Origin: Eubacteriaceae bacterium | Lineage (GTDB): Bacteria > Bacillota > Clostridia > Peptostreptococcales > Anaerovoracaceae | Length of the DNA: 64,000 nucleotides | Direction of reading: 5' to 3' | NCBI GenBank assembly: GCA_902362435.1 | Contig: CABIWW010000009.1 | Coordinates: 62,001 to 126,000 of the forward strand | Shown: piece after piece, positions 58,916 through 64,000 of the stretch | How the letters are laid out: each line of letters starts with the position of its first letter | How positions within the stretch are numbered: position 1 is the first letter of the stretch | Notes under the pieces: model-generated | The model's database searches: none | What the model saw: the letters and a program-made list of their open reading frames with translations, nothing else | What the model was told of the DNA's origin: nothing | Position numbers and translations under genes: made by a program

Positions 58916-60690
58916 GGCATGGAAAAATCGTTAAGGTCTCAGGCCCGCTTGTGGTGGCATCAGGCATGGAAAATGCAGATATGTTCGATGTAGTGCGTGT
59001 AGGAGATCTGGGACTGATAGGCGAGATCATAGAGATGAGAGGCGGCAATGCTTCCATACAGGTTTATGAAGAAACCGCAGGTCTAGGACCGGGAGCTCCT
59101 GTTGTAACTACAGGTGCACAGCTTTCTGTAGAACTCGGACCCGGACTTATAGAAACGATGTATGACGGGATACAGCGTCCGCTGGAAGCGCTCAGGCAGA
59201 AAGCCGGACCGAACATCACGAGAGGGATAAGCGTACCGTCTCTGGACAGAGAAAGAAAATGGGAATTCGTTCCTGCTGTAAAAGCAGGAGATGTTCTGGA
59301 GGCCGGTGACATCATAGGAACGGTGCAGGAAACGGTGATCGTCGAGCATAAAATAATGGTCCCTTACGGGGTAAGCGGCACGGTAGAAAAGATCAGCGGA
59401 GGTCCGTTCACTGTTGAAGATGTTGTGTGTACAGTAAAAAAAGAGGATGGCACTCTGCATGATCTGACGATGATGCAGAAATGGCCGGTAAGAAAAGGCA
59501 GACCATATAAGGAAAAGCTCGTACCGGATATGCCTCTGATCACAGGGCAGCGTGTCATAGACACGATGTTCCCTATTGCAAAAGGCGGAGTTGCGGCAGT
59601 ACCGGGTCCGTTCGGATCAGGAAAAACTGTTGTGCAGCATCAGCTGGCAAAATGGGCGGATGCAGATATAGTGGTATATATAGGTTGTGGCGAACGCGGG
59701 AATGAAATGACAGATGTACTTATGGAATTTCCTGAGCTGAAAGACCCGAGGTCTGGAGAATCACTGATGAAGCGTACCGTGCTCATAGCGAACACTTCAG
59801 ACATGCCTGTTGCCGCAAGAGAAGCGTCTATCTATACAGGAATAACTATAGCAGAGTATTTCAGAGACATGGGTTATTCGGTAGCGCTTATGGCAGACTC
59901 GACTTCGCGATGGGCAGAAGCTCTTCGTGAAATGTCAGGACGTCTTGAGGAAATGCCGGGTGAAGAAGGATACCCTGCGTATCTTGGATCAAGACTTGCA
60001 CAGTTTTATGAAAGAGCCGGAAGGACTGTCTCGCTGGGGAAAGAGGGACGTCTGGGCGCATTGTCCGCTATAGGTGCGGTATCGCCTCCGGGAGGTGATA
60101 TTTCCGAGCCGGTCTCACAGGCTACATTGAGGATCGTAAAGGTATTCTGGTGTCTTGATGCATCCCTTGCATACAAGAGACATTTCCCGGCTATAAACTG
60201 GCTGCAGAGCTACTCTCTTTATGTGGACAGGCTGTCGGAGTGGTATGAGGAAAATGTGAGCAGAGAATTTACAAAACTGCGTTCTGATGCATTGCTGCTG
60301 CTTCAGGAAGAGGCGGAGTTGAATGAGATCGTGCAGCTGGTAGGTGTGGATGCGCTTTCTTTTGAAGACCGGATCAAGCTCGAAGCTTCAAAATCGATAC
60401 GTGAAGACTACCTTCATCAGAATGCTTTTCATGATATAGACACATATGCATCTATGAACAAGCAGTACAAGATGCTCAAACTGATACTCAGTTACTACAG
60501 GCTGTCGCTGGAAGCTGTGGGAAACGGCGCACCTTTCGGACGTGTGGCATCTGTGCCGGTACGTGAAAGCATAGGTCGTTTCAAATATGTTGAAGAAGCC
60601 GGAGTCGATGAGGCGTATGAGAAGATAATGGATCATATGAAAAAGGAGATAGCAGCCCTGGTAAGCAAGGAGGATGAAGACGATGATTAA
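58912..60690 (+). CDS. ntpA: V-type ATPase catalytic subunit A
   Basis: A 592-residue catalytic subunit: [11 protein letters not shown] near 3-13, P-loop G-P-F-G-S-G-K-T near 229-236, Glu and Arg-finger regions, and [13 protein letters not shown] near 325-337. It hydrolyses ATP (or makes it) in the A3B3 head. Coupled to ntpG by ATGA overlap. Confidence 0.96.
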   Translation: MRHGKIVKVSGPLVVASGMENADMFDVVRVGDLGLIGEIIEMRGGNASIQVYEETAGLGPGAPVVTTGAQLSVELGPGLIETMYDGIQRPLEALRQKAGPNITRGISVPSLDRERKWEFVPAVKAGDVLEAGDIIGTVQETVIVEHKIMVPYGVSGTVEKISGGPFTVEDVVCTVKKEDGTLHDLTMMQKWPVRKGRPYKEKLVPDMPLITGQRVIDTMFPIAKGGVAAVPGPFGSGKTVVQHQLAKWADADIVVYIGCGERGNEMTDVLMEFPELKDPRSGESLMKRTVLIANTSDMPVAAREASIYTGITIAEYFRDMGYSVALMADSTSRWAEALREMSGRLEEMPGEEGYPAYLGSRLAQFYERAGRTVSLGKEGRLGALSAIGAVSPPGGDISEPVSQATLRIVKVFWCLDASLAYKRHFPAINWLQSYSLYVDRLSEWYEENVSREFTKLRSDALLLLQEEAELNEIVQLVGVDALSFEDRIKLEASKSIREDYLHQNAFHDIDTYASMNKQYKMLKLILSYYRLSLEAVGNGAPFGRVASVPVRESIGRFKYVEEAGVDEAYEKIMDHMKKEIAALVSKEDEDDD

Positions 60691-62050
60691 AGAATACAAG
60701 ACGATATCAGAAGTTGCAGGTCCTCTGATGCTGGTTAGAGATGTGGAGGGCGTGACTTATGATGAGCTGGGAGAGATCGTGCTTCCGAACGGTGAGCTGC
60801 GACTCTGCAAAGTACTTGAGATAAACGGCAGGGACGCGCTCGTGCAGCTGTTTGAGAGTGCTGCAGGCATCAATCTGAAGGAATCGAGCGTAAGATTCCT
60901 TGGTAAAGGAACTCAGCTTTCGGTTTCATCTGAGATGCTGGGGCGTGTGTTTGACGGTATGGGTCGTGCCATCGATGGAGGGGCGGAGATAATCGCAGAG
61001 AAAAAACTCGACATAAACGGTCTGCCGATGAATCCTGCTGCGCGTGACTATCCTGCTGAATTCATACAGACGGGAGTATCCGCTATAGACGGACTTAACA
61101 CACTGGTAAGAGGACAGAAACTTCCTATTTTTTCTGCTTCCGGTCTGCCGCATGCGGATCTTGCCGCACAGATAGCACGTCAGGCGAAGGTGCTTGGTGA
61201 TGAGCATAACTTCGCTGTTGTCTTTGCAGCGATAGGTATAACATATGAGGAGGCTGACTTTTTCGCTTCTGATTTCAGAAGGACGGGCGCCATAGACAGA
61301 ACCGTCATGTTCATGAATCTGGCAAATGACCCGGCTGTAGAGCGTATCGCGACACCACGTATGGCACTGACGGCAGCAGAGTATCTGGCGTTCGATCTCG
61401 ATATGCATGTGCTGGTAATAATGACAGATATCACGAATTATGCGGAGGCACTGCGCGAGGTATCCGCAGCACGCAAGGAAGTCCCGGGAAGACGAGGTTA
61501 TCCGGGGTATCTTTACACTGATCTGGCAACACTTTATGAAAGAGCAGGCAGGAAAAGAGGTCATGAAGGTTCTATAACTATGATACCGATACTGACTATG
61601 CCTGAAGAAGACAAGACACACCCGATACCGGATCTCACCGGATATATCACTGAAGGGCAGATCATCTTGTCGCGCGATCTTTACCGAAAAGGAGTACAGC
61701 CTCCGATAGATGTCCTGCCGTCACTTTCACGTCTGAAAGACAAAGGTATAGGTCAGGGAAAAACACGTGAAGATCATGCAGATACGATGAACCAGCTTTT
61801 TGCTGCTTATGCCAGAGGCAAAGAGTGTCTGGAACTGATGACTATACTGGGAGAGGCGGCTCTTACCGATATAGATCTTATGTATGCGAAGTTCAGTCAG
61901 GAGTTTGAAAAACAGTATGTATCACAGGGATACGAAAAAGAACGTACTGTGGAAGAAACACTTGATCTGGGCTGGGAGCTGCTCAGGATGCTGCCGAAGA
62001 GTGAACTGAAGCGAATAAAAGATGAACTGATACAGAAATATCTCGGGTAG
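60683..62050 (+). CDS. ntpB: V-type ATPase subunit B
   Basis: A 455-residue non-catalytic head subunit without a P-loop ([14 protein letters not shown] in its place). It has [12 protein letters not shown] and [10 protein letters not shown] chose ATG 60683 since AAGGAGG (60668-60673) lies at proper distance; 60674 would begin right after it. Overlaps ntpA. Confidence 0.95.
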   Translation: MIKEYKTISEVAGPLMLVRDVEGVTYDELGEIVLPNGELRLCKVLEINGRDALVQLFESAAGINLKESSVRFLGKGTQLSVSSEMLGRVFDGMGRAIDGGAEIIAEKKLDINGLPMNPAARDYPAEFIQTGVSAIDGLNTLVRGQKLPIFSASGLPHADLAAQIARQAKVLGDEHNFAVVFAAIGITYEEADFFASDFRRTGAIDRTVMFMNLANDPAVERIATPRMALTAAEYLAFDLDMHVLVIMTDITNYAEALREVSAARKEVPGRRGYPGYLYTDLATLYERAGRKRGHEGSITMIPILTMPEEDKTHPIPDLTGYITEGQIILSRDLYRKGVQPPIDVLPSLSRLKDKGIGQGKTREDHADTMNQLFAAYARGKECLELMTILGEAALTDIDLMYAKFSQEFEKQYVSQGYEKERTVEETLDLGWELLRMLPKSELKRIKDELIQKYLG

Positions 62051-62060
62051 GTGATGCACT

Positions 62061-62753
62061 ATGGCAGAAAGAATGAATGTCAATCCTACGAGGATGATGC
62101 TGACTGCTCTAAAGAAAAGACTGAAGACTGCGGTGAGGGGCCACAAGCTTCTCAAAGATAAACGTGACGAGCTGATGAAAGAATTCCTTGAGCTGGCTCG
62201 TGAAAACGGGAGGCTGCGTCAGGAAGTGGAGAAGTCTCTTGAAAGGATATACAGGAACTTTTCGGTAGCGAGCGCGATGATGAGCCGTGAAGTCATGGAA
62301 GAATCGCTGATGTTTCCGAAACAGGGCGTCATACTTGATCTGGAAAAGAAAAACATAATGAGCGTCAATGTACCGAGATTCCCTTTTGAAACTATTGCAA
62401 AAGATCCGGCAGATATTCTGCCGTACGGTTTTGCAAGAACTTCGGGAGAGCTCGACAATGCAGTATATCAGCTCGCTGATATACTGCCCGCACTGCTGGA
62501 ACTTGCGGAAAAGGAGAAAGCCACTGACTTGCTGGCGGCAGAGCTGGAAAAGACCAGACGCCGTGTCAATGCGCTGGAATATGTTATGATCCCGAGACTG
62601 GAAGCAACTATCAGGTATATCCAGATGAAGCTTGATGAAAATGAAAGGGGCAATCAGACAAGGCTGATGAAGGTAAAGGATATGATGCTTGAGGAAAATA
62701 TCAGGCAGAAGCGTGAACGTGATAAAAGAGAAATGGAAGCCCTGGCAGAATAG
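62061..62753 (+). CDS. ntpD: V-type ATPase subunit D
   Basis: A 230-residue long coiled-coil rotor shaft: N-P-T-R-M-M-L-T-A-L-K-K-R-L near 7-20 is the family start, then helices, and N-A-L-E-Y-V-M-I-P near 171-179. It is the last gene of the operon. GGTGATG precedes the start. Confidence 0.93.
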   Translation: MAERMNVNPTRMMLTALKKRLKTAVRGHKLLKDKRDELMKEFLELARENGRLRQEVEKSLERIYRNFSVASAMMSREVMEESLMFPKQGVILDLEKKNIMSVNVPRFPFETIAKDPADILPYGFARTSGELDNAVYQLADILPALLELAEKEKATDLLAAELEKTRRRVNALEYVMIPRLEATIRYIQMKLDENERGNQTRLMKVKDMMLEENIRQKRERDKREMEALAE

Positions 62754-62799
62754 ATCATATCATTAAGGTTATCAGACCGTATGGAATATCGACGAAGCA

Positions 62800-62833
62800 A
62801 AATCCCGCCTGTGTTTATGTGCAGACGGGATTT
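62800..62833. terminator. bidirectional terminator between ntpD and argH
   Basis: AAATCCCG (62800-62807) pairs with CGGGATTT (62826-62833), inner CTG/CAG. No long T-run on the plus side. Confidence 0.65.
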
Positions 62834-62875
62834 AGTGTATGGCAGTCTGACTGCCGGTATATTATTTTCTGAGGA

Positions 62876-64000
62876 TCATTTCTGTTTTTTTTTGCTGTCG
62901 ATCTCGGCAAGCTGTGCAGCCACGCTTTCGAATGAAGTGGAGCCCTTTGACTTCTTTGCTTTGAGGCAGCTTCTGACAGCGATCTTTTCATAGATGTCGT
63001 CATCGAACTTGTCGGAGAATGATTTGAATTCATCCATCGACATCTCTTCGATCGCGATGCCTTTGTTGATGCAGTAGAGTACTATCTTACCGATGATCTC
63101 GTGGCAGTCTCTGAAAGGGATGCCCTTTGAAACGAGGTAGTCGGCTGCATCGGTAGCGTTCATGTAGCCGTATTTAGCAGCGCTTTCCATCTTCTCTTCG
63201 CGGACTTTCATCGTGAGTATCATCTCGGTGAAGATGCTCACTGATGCCTTGAGAGTGTCGATCGCATCGAATACCGGGATCTTGTCTTCCTGGAGGTCCT
63301 TGTTGTACGCGAGCGGCAGACCTTTGCATATAGTGAGAAGGCTCATCAGGTCGCCGTATACGCGGCCTGTTTTTCCTCTGATCAGTTCAGCCATATCAGG
63401 GTTCTTCTTCTGCGGCATGATGCTGCTGCCTGTCGAAAACGAGTCATCGATCTCGATGAAGCTGAATTCAACGGAGCTCCAGAGTATCAGCTCTTCGCAG
63501 AATCTGGAAAGGTGCATCATCGTGATGGCGCAGCAGTTTATGAATTCGATCGCGAAATCTCTGTCAGCCACGGCGTCCATACCGTTAGGAAGGACTTCAG
63601 CAAATCCGAGCTTTTCAGCGAGAAAATCTCTGTCGGTATCGTATGTAGTGCCTGCAAGGGCGCCGCTTCCGAGAGGGAGCCTGTCAACCCTTTTGAGGCA
63701 GTCGCTGAACCTTTCCCTGTCTCTTGAGAACATCTGATAGTATGCGAGCAGATGGTATGCCAGTGTCACTGGCTGTGCGCGCTGCAGATGTGTGTATCCC
63801 GGCATCACTGTATCAGTGTGTTCCTTTGCGAGCTTTTCAAGTGCGTCGAGGAGCTCGCTCAGCATATTGTCGACAGCTGCAGTCTCTTTTTTGAGGTAGA
63901 GTCTGATATCGACCGCGATCTGATCGTTTCGGCTTCTTGCTGTATGAAGCTTCTTGCCTGTATCGCCTATCCTCTCTGTCAGGATGGACTCTATATTCAT
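62876..64000 (-). CDS. argH: argininosuccinate lyase (5' end beyond the window)
   Basis: 374 codons of the C-terminal part are present; the gene runs off the window edge, as the aligned family would have about 80 more residues before M-N-I-E. Motifs: T-A-R-S-R-N-D-Q near 20-27, T-H-L-Q-R-A-Q-P near 70, and the catalytic G-S-S-I-M-P-Q-K-K-N-P near 198-208. It makes arginine and fumarate from argininosuccinate. It converges on the V-ATPase operon. Confidence 0.95.
   Translation of the reverse strand: MNIESILTERIGDTGKKLHTARSRNDQIAVDIRLYLKKETAAVDNMLSELLDALEKLAKEHTDTVMPGYTHLQRAQPVTLAYHLLAYYQMFSRDRERFSDCLKRVDRLPLGSGALAGTTYDTDRDFLAEKLGFAEVLPNGMDAVADRDFAIEFINCCAITMMHLSRFCEELILWSSVEFSFIEIDDSFSTGSSIMPQKKNPDMAELIRGKTGRVYGDLMSLLTICKGLPLAYNKDLQEDKIPVFDAIDTLKASVSIFTEMILTMKVREEKMESAAKYGYMNATDAADYLVSKGIPFRDCHEIIGKIVLYCINKGIAIEEMSMDEFKSFSDKFDDDIYEKIAVRSCLKAKKSKGSTSFESVAAQLAEIDSKKKQK

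Overview
The window reads as chromosome of an anaerobic, gut-type Clostridia bacterium (Firmicutes). The evidence is: sigma-A type promoters with TTGACA/TATAAT boxes; strong AGGAGG ribosome sites; a purR-spoVG / prs-pth-mfd neighbourhood resembling the Bacillus/Clostridium arrangement; a V-type (rotary, probably Na+) ATPase operon; FeoAB with flavodoxin for iron and electron handling; a sensory-type [FeFe] hydrogenase; and a bile salt hydrolase. Several small families typical of gut Clostridia (DUF6219/DUF6110, DUF3793, DUF5692, DUF6809) agree. My guess at family level is an Anaerovoracaceae/Eubacteriales-like lineage, but the sequence alone does not prove this.

Layout. 1-5.3 kb: a self-contained small-ORF transcription unit, a CarD-type regulator, a TasA/SipW-type exported protein candidate, a Fur-like regulator, and a metal P-type ATPase with two small partners. 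5.3-8.8 kb: iron-responsive module (DUF3793, flavodoxin, convergent feoAB); an operator-promoter arrangement is shared with the Fur-like gene. 8.8-9.5 kb: six tRNAs (Met, Val, Asp, Cys, His, Gln) with their own promoter and terminator. 9.5-19.2 kb: accessory-looking stretch (DUF6809, gene remnants, ClbS/DfsB, LexA, a TetR-hypB-oxidoreductase-hypA-DUF5692 operon, bile salt hydrolase, and a lone MnmA C-terminal domain). 19.3-22.9 kb: Rrf2 regulator, sensory [FeFe] hydrogenase with PAS, and a PP2C/SpoIIE phosphatase. 23-25.6 kb: sulfur assimilation (metY, cysK) behind a Cys-containing leader peptide. 25.8-31.4 kb: two MurT/GatD-like pairs around an ATP-grasp gene; both pairs have lost the glutaminase catalytic residues. 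31.5-44 kb: core genes (pyk, spoVG, purR, murC, a GlmU acetyltransferase half, prs, pth, mfd, dapB, a thioesterase). 43-47.4 kb: carAB. 47.5-54 kb: small membrane protein, amidohydrolase plus NhaC-type transporter, TerC, phosphodiesterase, and a pair of pseudoenzyme-like genes (MoaA-like without its Fe-S N-terminus, and a degenerate Fic protein). 54-62.8 kb: V-ATPase operon ntpFIKECGABD. 62.9-64 kb: argH, cut by the window end.

The best candidates for something undescribed are: (a) the TetR-HypB-flavoprotein-HypA-DUF5692 operon, which carries nickel-insertion factors but no visible hydrogenase or urease; (b) the duplicated MurT/GatD-like module with coordinated loss of the Cys-His-Asp triad, whose second copy is preceded by three tandem repeats of a double hairpin with compensatory base changes; (c) the shared TTAGT-N4-ACTAA operator sitting on the -10 boxes of two iron-related promoters; and (d) the MoaA-like/Fic-like pseudoenzyme pair.
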